Shown: positions 34,587-43,268 of the stretch, one piece after another
Layout: each line of letters opens with the position of its first letter
Position numbering within the stretch: the stretch's first letter is position 1
NCBI GenBank assembly: GCA_944391285.1
Contig: CALXSY010000002.1
Location: forward strand, 1 to 64,000
DNA length: 64,000 nt
Reading direction: 5' to 3'
Source: an uncultured Clostridia bacterium
GTDB lineage: Bacteria; Bacillota; Peptococcia; Peptococcales; Peptococcaceae
The notes under the pieces: generated by a model
Told to the model about the DNA's origin: nothing
The model's database searches: none
The model's input: only the letters and a program-made list of their open reading frames with translations
Made by a program: the position numbers and the translations under genes

Positions 34587-34591
34587 ATAAA

Positions 34592-35776
34592 ATGAATATG
34601 CAGGAGTGTATCGCTCAAGGTGAGCAATACGTGATGAATACCTATAAACGGCTGCCTATCGTTTTGGAAAAAGGCGAAGGTGTTTATGTCTGGGATATGA
34701 ACGGCAAGAAATATTTGGATATGGTGGCAGGCATTGCGGTCAATAGTTTGGGTCATGCTCCCCAAGCGGTGACGGAGGCTATCGCTAAACAGGCGAAAAT
34801 TATGATGCATTGCTCCAATTTGTATTGGAATAAAGAGCAGAATGCTTTGGCAGAGGTGCTGGTGAAAAAAAGCGGCTTAGGCAAAGCGTTCTTTTGCAAC
34901 AGCGGCGCCGAAGCCAATGAAGCAGCCTTAAAATTGGCTCGCAAGTGGGGCAAGGATCAGGGCAGATATGAGATTATCACCCTCTTGAAATCTTTCCACG
35001 GCAGAACCATGGGTTCATTGGCAGCAACCGGTCAGGAGAAATATCAAAAAGCTTTCCGCCCTTTGCCGGAGGGATTTAAGTATGTGCCGGCCGGCGATTT
35101 GAAGGCGATGGAGGAGGCTATCACCCCTCAGACAGCGGCAATAATGATTGAGGTTATTCAAGGCGAAGGCGGTGTTTATGCCCAAAGCCAGGAATATTAT
35201 GACGGCGTGCAGGCATTGTGCGCTAAATACGGCGTGCTTTTAATCGTGGACGAAGTGCAGACCGGCATGGGACGTACTGGCAGAGCCTTTGGCTTCCAAA
35301 ATTTCGGCTTAAAACCTCATATCATTACTTTAGCTAAAGCTTTAGGCGGCGGATTCCCTATAGGAGCAATGGTGGCTAAAGATGAGATTGCCCAATATTT
35401 TGCCCCCGGCGACCATGCGTCCACCTTTGGCGGCACACCGCTGGCTTGCGCAGCCGGCTTGGCAGCATGCAAAATTTTACTGGATGATGACTTTTTGGCA
35501 CAAGTACGCCAAAAGGGTGAATATTTGCGCACGAGTGCTAAAAATTTAAGCGAAAAACTCCCGGGCAAGATAACTGATGTTCGGGGCTTGGGCTTGATTG
35601 ATGCTATTGAGTTAAGCGTTGATGCTCCGGCAGTTGCCGCAAAAATGCTGGAAAAAGGCATTTTGGTTAATACTATCGGTGAGCACATCTTGCGTTTAGT
35701 GCCACCTTTAATCATTGAAAAAGAGGAAATTAATTTCTTTATGAATACTTTAGAGGAAATTTTAAAAGGAATGTAA
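34592..35776 (+). CDS. argD: Acetylornithine aminotransferase
   Basis: The 394-residue class III PLP enzyme converts N-acetylglutamate semialdehyde to N-acetylornithine. The PLP region CNSGAEANEAALKLAR, the DEVQTGMGRTG strand and the Schiff-base lysine in TLAKALGGGFPIGA are present. The ATG at 34592 follows AAGGAGTG, and a GTG start at 34583 overlaps that site. It is the last gene of the operon. argF, argG and argH are not in the window, so ornithine-to-arginine steps must be encoded elsewhere. Confidence 0.96.
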   Translation: MNMQECIAQGEQYVMNTYKRLPIVLEKGEGVYVWDMNGKKYLDMVAGIAVNSLGHAPQAVTEAIAKQAKIMMHCSNLYWNKEQNALAEVLVKKSGLGKAFFCNSGAEANEAALKLARKWGKDQGRYEIITLLKSFHGRTMGSLAATGQEKYQKAFRPLPEGFKYVPAGDLKAMEEAITPQTAAIMIEVIQGEGGVYAQSQEYYDGVQALCAKYGVLLIVDEVQTGMGRTGRAFGFQNFGLKPHIITLAKALGGGFPIGAMVAKDEIAQYFAPGDHASTFGGTPLACAAGLAACKILLDDDFLAQVRQKGEYLRTSAKNLSEKLPGKITDVRGLGLIDAIELSVDAPAVAAKMLEKGILVNTIGEHILRLVPPLIIEKEEINFFMNTLEEILKGM

Positions 35777-35777
35777 A

Positions 35778-35810
35778 TGAGCTTGCTGCTTTGGCAGCAA
35801 GCTTTTTTCT
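35778..35810 (+). terminator. Terminator after argCJBD
   Basis: A 9-bp GC-rich stem (35781-35789 with 35794-35802) and TTTTTT. Confidence 0.92.
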
Positions 35811-35828
35811 TTGCCGGGGGAAAAATGC

Positions 35829-35857
35829 TTGACGAATAATAAAAAAAATAATATGAT
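35829..35857 (+). promoter_or_regulatory. Promoter of the nucleoside salvage operon
   Basis: TTGACG (35829-35834), a 17-bp spacer and TATGAT (35852-35857) lie about 32 bp before the start codon, leaving no room for a riboswitch. Confidence 0.7.
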
Positions 35858-35889
35858 GTAGATAATAAGCAACTAAGGAGGAAGGAAAA

Positions 35890-36720
35890 ATGAGTAATTT
35901 AGATGAAAAAGTAAAAGAAAGTTTGGCTTATATTGCTACGATTACCCCCCTGCGCCCCGAGATAGCTTTGGTCTTAGGCTCGGGCTTAGGCAAACTGGCA
36001 AGTGTGATAACTGAGAAGACGGAAATAAATTATCAGGATATTCCTCACTTTTGTTCGTCCACAGCGCCGGGACACGTCGGAAAATTGATTTTCGGCAAAT
36101 TGGGCGCTGTAGAGGTAGTTTGCATGCAGGGGCGGATTCATTATTATGAAGGCTACGGCATGGAGCAGACGGTGTATCCGGTGAGAGTATTGGCGAAAAT
36201 GGGTATCAAATATTTGCTTTTGTCCAACGCTTCCGGCGGGATAAACTTGAGCTTTAAGCCCGGAGATTTGATGCTTTTGACAGACCATATCAACTTTATG
36301 GGCATAAATCCTTTGGTTGGAGCTAATGAAGCAAGCTTTGGAGTGCGTTTCAGCGATATGAGCTATGCTTACAATCCCGCTTTGCGCCAGATAGCTTTAG
36401 AGGCGGCGGCGGAATTGGGCGAGGATTTAAAGCAGGGAGTATACCTGGCTTGCAGCGGTCCCAGCTACGAAACTCCGGCGGAAATCCGCATGTTCCGTCA
36501 ATGGGGCGCCGATGCGGTAGGCATGTCCACTGTGCCGGAGGTTATTGTGGCTAATCACTCAGGGATAAAAACTATAGCAATTTCCTGCGTCAGCAATATG
36601 GCAGCGGGCATTTTGGATCAGCCGTTGACGGAAGAAGAAGTATTGGAAACAGGAGAAAAGAGCAGTCAAAGATTTTGTGCATTGATGACGAGAATTGTCG
36701 AAAAAATTGACGGGAGATGA
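35890..36720 (+). CDS. punA: Purine-nucleoside phosphorylase (trimeric type)
   Basis: The 276-residue enzyme of the PNP/MTAP family phosphorolyses purine nucleosides to base plus (deoxy)ribose-1-phosphate. Motifs are VLGSGLGKL (phosphate loop), QGRIHYYEGY, LSNASGGIN and the base-site block ISCVSNMAAG. In this operon the next genes handle a 5-substituted ribose-1-phosphate, so the true substrate may be a 5'-modified nucleoside such as methylthioadenosine or 5'-deoxyadenosine rather than guanosine. The residues that separate PNP from MTAP cannot be judged safely by eye. The start follows AAGGAGGAAGG. Confidence 0.88.
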   Translation: MSNLDEKVKESLAYIATITPLRPEIALVLGSGLGKLASVITEKTEINYQDIPHFCSSTAPGHVGKLIFGKLGAVEVVCMQGRIHYYEGYGMEQTVYPVRVLAKMGIKYLLLSNASGGINLSFKPGDLMLLTDHINFMGINPLVGANEASFGVRFSDMSYAYNPALRQIALEAAAELGEDLKQGVYLACSGPSYETPAEIRMFRQWGADAVGMSTVPEVIVANHSGIKTIAISCVSNMAAGILDQPLTEEEVLETGEKSSQRFCALMTRIVEKIDGR

Positions 36721-36721
36721 G

Positions 36722-37792
36722 ATGATGGAGGAAAAATTTACCCTGCCGGATACCGTGGGCTTTGATAAAGAGAAAAATGCCTTGGTCATCATCGACCAAA
36801 GCCAGCTGCCCAATAAAACCGAAATGCTTTATCTGAATACTATTGAGCAGGTACATCGGGCTATTTATTTATTAAAGGTGAGAGGAGCACCGGCTATCGG
36901 CGTAGCGGCAGGCTATGGGCTGTATATAGCGGCTTTAGACATCGAAACAGAGGACAGAGAGGAGTTCGACCGGAAATTGGCTTTGGCGCGGGATTATCTT
37001 GCCGGCGCCCGCCCGACAGCGGTTAATCTTGGCTGGGCGGTAAAGCGGATGTATGCGGTGGTCAAGAACAATCCTGCTTTAAGCGTGGAAGAGTTGAAAA
37101 AGAAATTGTATCAGGAAGCGGTCAATATTCACGAGGAAGATATTGCAATGTGCCTGAAAATCGGCGAATACGGCTTAAGTTTGCTTAAAGACGAAATGGG
37201 TATATTAACCCATTGCAACGCCGGCTGGCTGGCAACCAGCAAATACGGCACTGCTTTAGCTCCCCTTCATTTGGGTAAGGAGAGGGGCATGAATTTTCAT
37301 GTCTATGCCGATGAAACCAGACCCATTTTGCAGGGCGGTCGCTTGACAGCCTATGAATTGGCAAAGCACGGCATCGATGTGACGGTGATCTGCGACAATA
37401 TGGCATCGCAGGTCATGAAAAACGGCTGGGTGCAGGCGGTTTTGGTCGGGGCTGACCGCATCGCCGCCAATGGTGATACTGCCAATAAAATCGGCACTAA
37501 TGGAGTGGCGATTTTGGCTAAATATTATGGCATACCTTTTTATGTTTTGGCACCTTATTCGACGGTTGATTTAGAGTGCGCCGACGGCAGTCAGATTAAA
37601 ATTGAGCAAAGACCGGGCAGCGAGGTGCGGGAAATGTGGTATCGGGAGAGTATGATTACCGAAGAGGCAAAGATTTTTAATCCTGCCTTTGATGTTACAC
37701 CGCAGGAATTGATTACTGCCATTATAACTGACAAGGGCATCGTCTATCCGCCCTTTAAAGAGGGTATTGCCGCTTTAAAGGGGGATGAATGA
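36722..37792 (+). CDS. mtnA: Methylthioribose-1-phosphate isomerase
   Basis: The 356-residue member of the aIF2B/MtnA family opens 5-methylthioribose-1-phosphate (or 5-deoxyribose-1-phosphate) to the ribulose form. Family features are the N-terminal VRGAPAIGVAAGYG block, LTHCNAGWLAT with the catalytic Cys, and GADRIAANGDTANKIGT with the catalytic Asp. The start is one of two adjacent ATGs at 36722 and 36725, one base after the punA stop, with GGGAG in the end of punA. It overlaps the aldolase gene by 4 nt. Confidence 0.94.
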   Translation: MMEEKFTLPDTVGFDKEKNALVIIDQSQLPNKTEMLYLNTIEQVHRAIYLLKVRGAPAIGVAAGYGLYIAALDIETEDREEFDRKLALARDYLAGARPTAVNLGWAVKRMYAVVKNNPALSVEELKKKLYQEAVNIHEEDIAMCLKIGEYGLSLLKDEMGILTHCNAGWLATSKYGTALAPLHLGKERGMNFHVYADETRPILQGGRLTAYELAKHGIDVTVICDNMASQVMKNGWVQAVLVGADRIAANGDTANKIGTNGVAILAKYYGIPFYVLAPYSTVDLECADGSQIKIEQRPGSEVREMWYRESMITEEAKIFNPAFDVTPQELITAIITDKGIVYPPFKEGIAALKGDE

Positions 37793-38415
37793 TGTTTCCG
37801 ACAGATGAAGAAGCCAAAAAAACCATTACTGCCATTTGTCACAGAATGTACGAAAAAAACTATGTGGTGTCAAACGACGGCAATGTTTCGCTGAAGGTAG
37901 GAGAAACTGCCCTTTGGACTACGCCTACCAATGTTTGCAAGGGCGATATTTCCGAGGAAATGTTGGTTAAGGTGGATTTAGAGGGAAATATTTTATCAGG
38001 CAGGCTGAAACCCTCCTCGGAATTAAAAATGCATCTGCGCGTTTATCGGGATAATCGAAAGGCTGGTGCCGCAGTGCACGCTCATCCGCCTATTGCTACA
38101 GCCTTTGCCTGCGCGGGGCTGGAATTGGCTGAACCGATATTGGCAGAAGCTATATTGAAGATGGGCAAGGTGCCGTTGGCGCCTTATGCTTCGTTGGGCA
38201 CCGCAAAAGTTGCGGAGGCAGTTGCTCCCTTTTTGGCGGACCACAACGCCCTTTTGCTGGCTAATCACGGCGTGCTCACTTGGAGTGAGGATGCTTGGCA
38301 GAGCTATTATTTATTGGAGTCGGTGGAGCAATATGCTAAAATATTGCTTTACACTCACCTTTTGGGTAAGAGAGTGCCTTTGAGTGAGGAAGAGATAAAA
38401 TTTTTAAGAAAATAG
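37789..38415 (+). CDS. Class II aldolase/adducin-family protein
   Basis: The 208-residue zinc aldolase-fold protein has VSNDGNVSLKV near the start, the metal ligands HAHPP (about 84-88), and ANHGVL late in the chain. The family covers fuculose-1-phosphate aldolase, ribulose-phosphate epimerase and the MtnB dehydratase. Directly after mtnA, and with no other mtn gene here, it fits the aldolase of the DHAP shunt. There it would split 5-methylthio- or 5-deoxyribulose-1-phosphate to dihydroxyacetone phosphate and an aldehyde. MtnB activity is the main alternative. Confidence 0.85.
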   Translation: MMFPTDEEAKKTITAICHRMYEKNYVVSNDGNVSLKVGETALWTTPTNVCKGDISEEMLVKVDLEGNILSGRLKPSSELKMHLRVYRDNRKAGAAVHAHPPIATAFACAGLELAEPILAEAILKMGKVPLAPYASLGTAKVAEAVAPFLADHNALLLANHGVLTWSEDAWQSYYLLESVEQYAKILLYTHLLGKRVPLSEEEIKFLRK

Positions 38416-38424
38416 AAGCAATAA

Positions 38425-38452
38425 AAAAGTCCAGGTTAACCTGGACTTTTTG
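38425..38452. terminator. Bidirectional terminator after the aldolase gene
   Basis: A perfect palindrome centred on AAGTCCAGGTT/AACCTGGACTT has A and T runs at its ends. It can serve both the aldolase gene and the convergent lysR. Confidence 0.85.
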
Positions 38453-38475
38453 GCGTTTTTAGGTAAATAAGCAGC

Positions 38476-39384
38476 TTATGATTTTTTATTGTTGTTGGCG
38501 AGGTTTGCAACTACATTGTAAATATCGTCTCCGATACTTTTTTTATAAATCGTGATCAAGCTTAATTTTAAATCTGTCGGACGAATAACTACATCACGGT
38601 TTGCAAAAATTTTGGAGAAAGCAAACGCATTATTGGCAAAAGGAACATCAGCGGCAATATAGCCTAACTTTTCGACATAATCAATAAAGACACCTTCAAG
38701 TTTGATTGATAAAGTTTTAGGTGCGAGCTCTTTATTTTTGAAGAACAGATAGCCACGGGAAAAATCTAAAGTTTCTTTAAGCGTGCAAAAGGAATAATCA
38801 TAGAGCATATCAAAACTCAAGGTTTTTTCTTTAGCTAACGGAGAGCGTTTACTGCACCAGATATAGCAAATATAGGTATTGATAATTTTGATTAAAAAGC
38901 TATCATTAGGATCATTTATTTTTTGTTTTAAATTTAAAATGGTTGCATCTCCGCTTAAAGTAATAATAAAATCAAAATCATGGATATCACTTTGATTTAA
39001 AACGCCAAAATCAAAAAAAAAGTTAGGGAACACTTTTTTTAAAGAATTGTATAAAAATTCACCATATGTGGACATTACATAGGTGCTTAGCCCAACTTTG
39101 TAGGTTATATTTTTTTGAGAATTATTTTGACATTCAAGAAGTTTTTGCTTAATCTGCACATTTGCTTGAAAAAAATTTTTAGCATACTCAAAGAACAACT
39201 CGCCTTCTTTAGTAGTTTCGATTCCATTTTGTTTTCGGATAAAGAAGCAGCTTTGCAGTTCATCTTCTAAACGTTTTATGGAAAAAGAAAGCGATTGGCG
39301 GGAAACCATAAGATTATTTGCCGCTTTTGAAAAGGATTTCTGGCGGTAAACTTCTAAAAAATAATAGATTTGTTCAAAAGTCAT
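38476..39384 (-). CDS. LysR-family regulator of module B
   Basis: The 302-residue protein has an N-terminal winged HTH (FSKAANNLMVSRQSLSFSIKRLEDEL, about 16-41) and a C-terminal effector-binding domain. It is divergent from the module B hydrolase with 209 bp between starts, as in module A. The effector domain is visibly different from that of the module A regulator (19 residues shorter at the C-terminus region and little identity by eye), so the two modules probably answer to different ligands. The start follows an AGGAGGCGC site. Confidence 0.92.
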   Translation of the reverse strand: MTFEQIYYFLEVYRQKSFSKAANNLMVSRQSLSFSIKRLEDELQSCFFIRKQNGIETTKEGELFFEYAKNFFQANVQIKQKLLECQNNSQKNITYKVGLSTYVMSTYGEFLYNSLKKVFPNFFFDFGVLNQSDIHDFDFIITLSGDATILNLKQKINDPNDSFLIKIINTYICYIWCSKRSPLAKEKTLSFDMLYDYSFCTLKETLDFSRGYLFFKNKELAPKTLSIKLEGVFIDYVEKLGYIAADVPFANNAFAFSKIFANRDVVIRPTDLKLSLITIYKKSIGDDIYNVVANLANNNKKS

Positions 39385-39466
39385 AACTGCGCCTCCTTTT
39401 GGAATATATAATTATAAAATAATTATACACCAAAGGGCAAGCGATAGCAAGATAGAAAAAGAAGCA

Positions 39467-39496
39467 ACATAAATGTTGACAATAAATAATTTATGT
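39467..39496 (+). promoter_or_regulatory. Inverted repeat in the module B control region
   Basis: ACATAAAT (39467-39474) and ATTTATGT (39489-39496) form an 8-bp inverted repeat with 14 bp between the arms. TTGACA lies inside, and several TATAAT-like boxes follow (39515-39520, 39535-39540). It is a candidate LysR site. The exact promoter cannot be fixed by eye in this AT-rich stretch. Confidence 0.4.
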
Positions 39497-39593
39497 AAAC
39501 AATATAAGTTCTTTTATAATATATATTCTTAGTATATAATATAGTTGCGCGCAGGAGATATATATCTAATATATTTTATATGGAGGGTTTATA

Positions 39594-41618
39594 ATGTTAA
39601 AAAGAACTGCCTTAACAAACAAAATACTCTTATTAGGTTGTGATGGGATGGATCCGCGCCTAACTAAAAAATATGTAGATATGGGACTGATGCCTAATGT
39701 CAAGAAATATATTGAGCGTGGAGCAGCAAGAGAAGACTTAATGATGCTGGGCGGACATCCAACAGTTACTCCGCCAATGTGGACTACCTTAGCCTGTGGC
39801 TGCTATGCTAATGTTCATGGTATAACCGGATATTATCGCATGGGAAATGACATCGATCAGATAGATTATAATTTTGATTCTCGTGATTGCAAAGCTGAGC
39901 CTTTGTGGAATGCCTTTGCTGAAGCAGGCAAAAAAACTCTTGTTTGGCATTGGCCCGGATCTTCTTGGCCGCCAACCAGTGATAATCCTAATTTGCTGGT
40001 AGTTGACGGCACTTCTCCCGGTTCGGTCGGCATGGCTACCTCGCAGGTAGAAGGGGAGTTTTTAGTTGGAGCCTCTGAATTGATAAAAGAATTGGTTTAT
40101 ATACCTAAAGCTCCGATGGAGGCAAGCGCTGCTTGTGTCGTGAATGATTTGAATTTGGAAAAAAGAGAAACTGCTAGAATGTTAAGTATCGTTGGCAAGG
40201 TAAAAGATGATGATACTAAGCGGAAAATGATAACTGGTTGGGATAAACATACAACTTCCACTACAGAAGCCTTGGTAGATATGATTCAATCACCGATTAA
40301 AGAAGCAACAGGCTGGGCAAATGCACCGGCAGGGGCTAAGGAATTTGCTATTTTATTTTCTGCCGGCTTGATTCGCCGTCCGGCTTTAATTTTAAAAAAC
40401 GAAGAAGGCATTTACGATAAAGTAGCTATTTATAAAAGCAAGAAATCGGAAACGCCCTTGGCTGTTTGCCCCATAGGCAAAATGGTGGTTGAAGTAAAGG
40501 ATGAAGCTATTCGCGGAGATAAAACCTATAAGGTTAACAGAAATATGAAGCTATTGAAACTGGACCCGGAAGGAAAAACTTTAACCATGTATATTTCCGG
40601 TGCGATGGATATGGAAAATGACAGCTGCTATCATCCAAAAAGTTTATTTAAAGAAATTACGGAAAATGCAGGTTATCCCACCCCGACATCTATACTTGGC
40701 AGACAGGATCCTATGCTGATAACAGATTGCATGTTGGACAACTGGTATGCTACGGCAGACTGGCAGGCAAGAGCAATGCATTATGTTATTGAGCATGAAA
40801 ATATTGATGTTGTTTTTTCTCATTATCACGCTATTGATTTGGAGGAACATCAATTTATTAAACACATGTCGGAACATGAATTTAACCGCAATCCTGTTGA
40901 AGTAGCGCAAAAATGGATGCAGGATCTCTATGTGCAGACGGATTACTATTTAGGAAAATTTTTACACTATCTTGATGAAGGCTGGACTGTTATAATTATG
41001 TCAGACCATGCTCAGGTTTCTCCAAAACATGATTTATCTCTTTTGATGCCGCTGACAGGAGTAGCTACCACTGTTTTTGAACAAATGGGCTTCACCAAAA
41101 GTTATGTTGATGAAAATGGCAAGACTCGTATTGACTGGACTCAAACTAAAGCGGTGTGCCAGCGCGAAGGTCACGTATATATTAATCTTAAAGGCAAATA
41201 CGATCATGGCATAGTTGATCCCGCAGATCAATACGAACTTGAGGAAGAAATTATAACAAAATTGTACCAACTGACAGATGAAAAAACCGGACACAGAATC
41301 GTTTCGGTAGCTTTGCGCAACAGAGATGCCGTCTTACTCGGACAAGGTGGACCGGAAGCAGGCGATATTATTTTCTGGATGGCAGAAGGGTACAACTATG
41401 ATCATGCCGATTGTTTATCTACGACACAAGGTGAAAGTGATACTTCTATTTCTCCGATATTTATCGCAGCAGGTCAAGGAATTAAGAGTGGATTCACTAC
41501 TGACAGGATAATCAGGCAGATCGATTTTGCGCCAACCGTTGCTGTTTTGGGCGGTGTACGCATGCCGGCAAACTGCGAAGGTGCTCCTGTTTATCAAATT
41601 TTAACTGAAGAATTCTAA
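39594..41618 (+). CDS. Alkaline-phosphatase-superfamily hydrolase, module B
   Basis: The 674-residue paralog of the module A enzyme has long shared blocks (TPPMWTTLA, WHWPGSSWPPTSDNPNL, GRYPDGIVDPADxYELE-like). The catalytic set is complete: Asp17 (GCDG), candidate nucleophile Thr59 (TVTPPMWT), D-x3-H in HAIDLEEH, SDHA, and the late His of EGHVYI. No signal peptide is seen, so it should be cytosolic. Differences cluster in the middle insertion (about 165-385), which may set substrate choice. The start follows TGGAGGG at good spacing. The substrate is not known. Confidence 0.88.
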   Translation: MLKRTALTNKILLLGCDGMDPRLTKKYVDMGLMPNVKKYIERGAAREDLMMLGGHPTVTPPMWTTLACGCYANVHGITGYYRMGNDIDQIDYNFDSRDCKAEPLWNAFAEAGKKTLVWHWPGSSWPPTSDNPNLLVVDGTSPGSVGMATSQVEGEFLVGASELIKELVYIPKAPMEASAACVVNDLNLEKRETARMLSIVGKVKDDDTKRKMITGWDKHTTSTTEALVDMIQSPIKEATGWANAPAGAKEFAILFSAGLIRRPALILKNEEGIYDKVAIYKSKKSETPLAVCPIGKMVVEVKDEAIRGDKTYKVNRNMKLLKLDPEGKTLTMYISGAMDMENDSCYHPKSLFKEITENAGYPTPTSILGRQDPMLITDCMLDNWYATADWQARAMHYVIEHENIDVVFSHYHAIDLEEHQFIKHMSEHEFNRNPVEVAQKWMQDLYVQTDYYLGKFLHYLDEGWTVIIMSDHAQVSPKHDLSLLMPLTGVATTVFEQMGFTKSYVDENGKTRIDWTQTKAVCQREGHVYINLKGKYDHGIVDPADQYELEEEIITKLYQLTDEKTGHRIVSVALRNRDAVLLGQGGPEAGDIIFWMAEGYNYDHADCLSTTQGESDTSISPIFIAAGQGIKSGFTTDRIIRQIDFAPTVAVLGGVRMPANCEGAPVYQILTEEF

Positions 41619-41626
41619 AAAAATAT

Positions 41627-41656
41627 GCGTCAAAATACTAAAAAGTATTTTGACGC
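41627..41656 (+). other. Intergenic 13-bp hairpin, module B
   Basis: GCGTCAAAATACT (41627-41639) pairs perfectly with 41644-41656 around an AAAA loop, just after the hydrolase stop. No T-run follows. The geometry matches the module A hairpin although the sequence differs. Confidence 0.8.
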
Positions 41657-41683
41657 AGAAAATAATTAATAGGAGGTCTTATT

Positions 41684-43075
41684 ATGTCTGTTGAAAGAAT
41701 GTCAAAATCTGCAGCTATAGGTTGGTTGATTACCATTGCATTAGCAATAATTTGTTTGCTTATTCCTGAACAAGGCTTTTATACCAATGCTGTGAAAATA
41801 TTTTTAGCCATTACCGTTTTCTTTTTATCTGCAGCAGCATTTGAAATATTGCCAACATTACTGATAGGGCTTTGCTTACCTTCTTTCTATCTATTCTTTA
41901 ATATTGCTCCTGCCGCAACGGTTATGTCACCATGGGTTGGCTCAACAATGTTGATGATTATTGGCATATATGTTTTGGCCATGGCGCTTGAGGATTGCGG
42001 TTTTTTAAAAAGGGTGACCATGATACTGATGTACAGGATTAAGTCAAATTACATGGCATTAATCATAAGCATCATGTTTATAGGTATTTTGCTTAATTTA
42101 GTAACATCAGGACGGGCATACATGATTTTGCCGCCTTTGTGTGCAGGTCTATGCATCTCCTTGAATTGCATGGGGAAAAGAATGGGAGCCGGAATTGCAA
42201 TGGCATGTATGGTTGGTTCTTGCACCTCACATTCATTTACTTATCAGTCAACAATGTGGGGAATAATTTATAAAATGATGGAAGGCTACATCAGTCCGAC
42301 TGCTATTACACCATTGAATATGATAGTGTATACATGGCCATTGTTAATAGTTTCATTATTAATAGTTTTCGTTATTGGCAAAATATATAAACCAGATCAA
42401 AAAATTGGTAATATTGATTATTTTAAGAATGAATTAGACAGTTTAGGAAAAGTAACCCGCGAAGAAAAGATTAATGCAGGTGTACTTTTAGTATTATTAA
42501 TCTATATATTTACTGTAAACTGGCATAAGCTGGACTTAAATTTGGGTTTTGCAATTATTCCATTTATGATCTTTCTGCCGTTTTTGAATGGCGCTGATCC
42601 GGTCAAAGTTGCTCATAAAGTTAATTGGTCAGCCATTTTCTTTTGTGCAGGATGCGTTTCGATCGGAAGTGTGGCAGGAGGTTTGGGCTTAGGAGAAGTT
42701 ATCAGTAGCTTAGTTTTAGAGATTTCTGCAATCAGCGGCAATAGTGTGATCAGCGTATTTGCTTTAGTATTTGCGGTAGTATTTATTTTGAATTTCTTAA
42801 TGACACCGATGGCTATCTTATCATTAATTGCTCAGCCAATGTGCTTGGTTGCCTCTTCTTTAGGTTATTCAGCTGTACCTTTTGCTTTAGCTATCAATGC
42901 TTGCACAGAAGCTATCATTTTACCATATGAATATATCCCGTATTTGTTGGTGTACAGCTTTGGGATGATGTCGATGAAAGATTTTATTAAAACAAATATT
43001 ATTAGATCAGTGATATTCTTTTTAGGATTTTTGTTTGTTTTGGTACCATATTGGATGCTCATTGGTTTACTGTAG
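41684..43075 (+). CDS. SLC13-type (DASS-like) anion permease, module B
   Basis: The 463-residue protein has about 12 hydrophobic segments. The first half has AFEILPTLLIGLCLPSFYLF and the paired GSCTSHSFTYQSTMWG region. The second half contains a mirrored motif region, ending NACTEAIILPYEYIPYLL, typical of the two inverted repeats of DASS carriers. It follows its hydrolase by 65 nt and has AGGAGG. It should import an anion for the hydrolase. It looks only distantly related to the module A carrier, so the transported compounds may differ. Confidence 0.8.
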   Translation: MSVERMSKSAAIGWLITIALAIICLLIPEQGFYTNAVKIFLAITVFFLSAAAFEILPTLLIGLCLPSFYLFFNIAPAATVMSPWVGSTMLMIIGIYVLAMALEDCGFLKRVTMILMYRIKSNYMALIISIMFIGILLNLVTSGRAYMILPPLCAGLCISLNCMGKRMGAGIAMACMVGSCTSHSFTYQSTMWGIIYKMMEGYISPTAITPLNMIVYTWPLLIVSLLIVFVIGKIYKPDQKIGNIDYFKNELDSLGKVTREEKINAGVLLVLLIYIFTVNWHKLDLNLGFAIIPFMIFLPFLNGADPVKVAHKVNWSAIFFCAGCVSIGSVAGGLGLGEVISSLVLEISAISGNSVISVFALVFAVVFILNFLMTPMAILSLIAQPMCLVASSLGYSAVPFALAINACTEAIILPYEYIPYLLVYSFGMMSMKDFIKTNIIRSVIFFLGFLFVLVPYWMLIGLL

Positions 43076-43092
43076 AGACAAACCTAAATAAT

Positions 43093-43135
43093 AAAAACCT
43101 AAACATGGTTTCAATAACCATGTTTAGGTTTTTTT
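43093..43135 (+). terminator. Terminator after module B
   Basis: A perfect 18-bp stem (43093-43110 with 43116-43133) plus T-run, the strongest terminator in the window. Confidence 0.95.
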
Positions 43136-43184
43136 GTTTACTGGGGAGAAAATTGGGCATAATAGCCTTTGGGAGGAATGTGGA

Positions 43185-43268
43185 ATGATGACAGTTTGGC
43201 TTGATTTAATTGCCATCGGTCTGGTGGTCTATTATGTTCTGAAACGCTTGAATGAGGAGGCAGAATAA
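43185..43268 (+). CDS. 27-residue membrane micro-protein
   Basis: A short frame with a strong ribosome site (GGGAGG, 43171-43176) encodes MMTVWLDLIAIGLVVYY... ending LNEEAE. One hydrophobic segment (about residues 4-18) is followed by a charged tail, so it is a single-span membrane peptide. Its stop codon shares one base with the start of the DUF421 gene (TAATG), so the two are translationally coupled. Function unknown. It could assist the DUF421 membrane protein or act only as a leader that drives its translation. Confidence 0.6.
   Translation: MMTVWLDLIAIGLVVYYVLKRLNEEAE

Noticed and set aside
35857-35889. Purine riboswitch before the nucleoside phosphorylase
   Set aside because: Only about 30 nt lie between promoter and start codon, too short for any aptamer.
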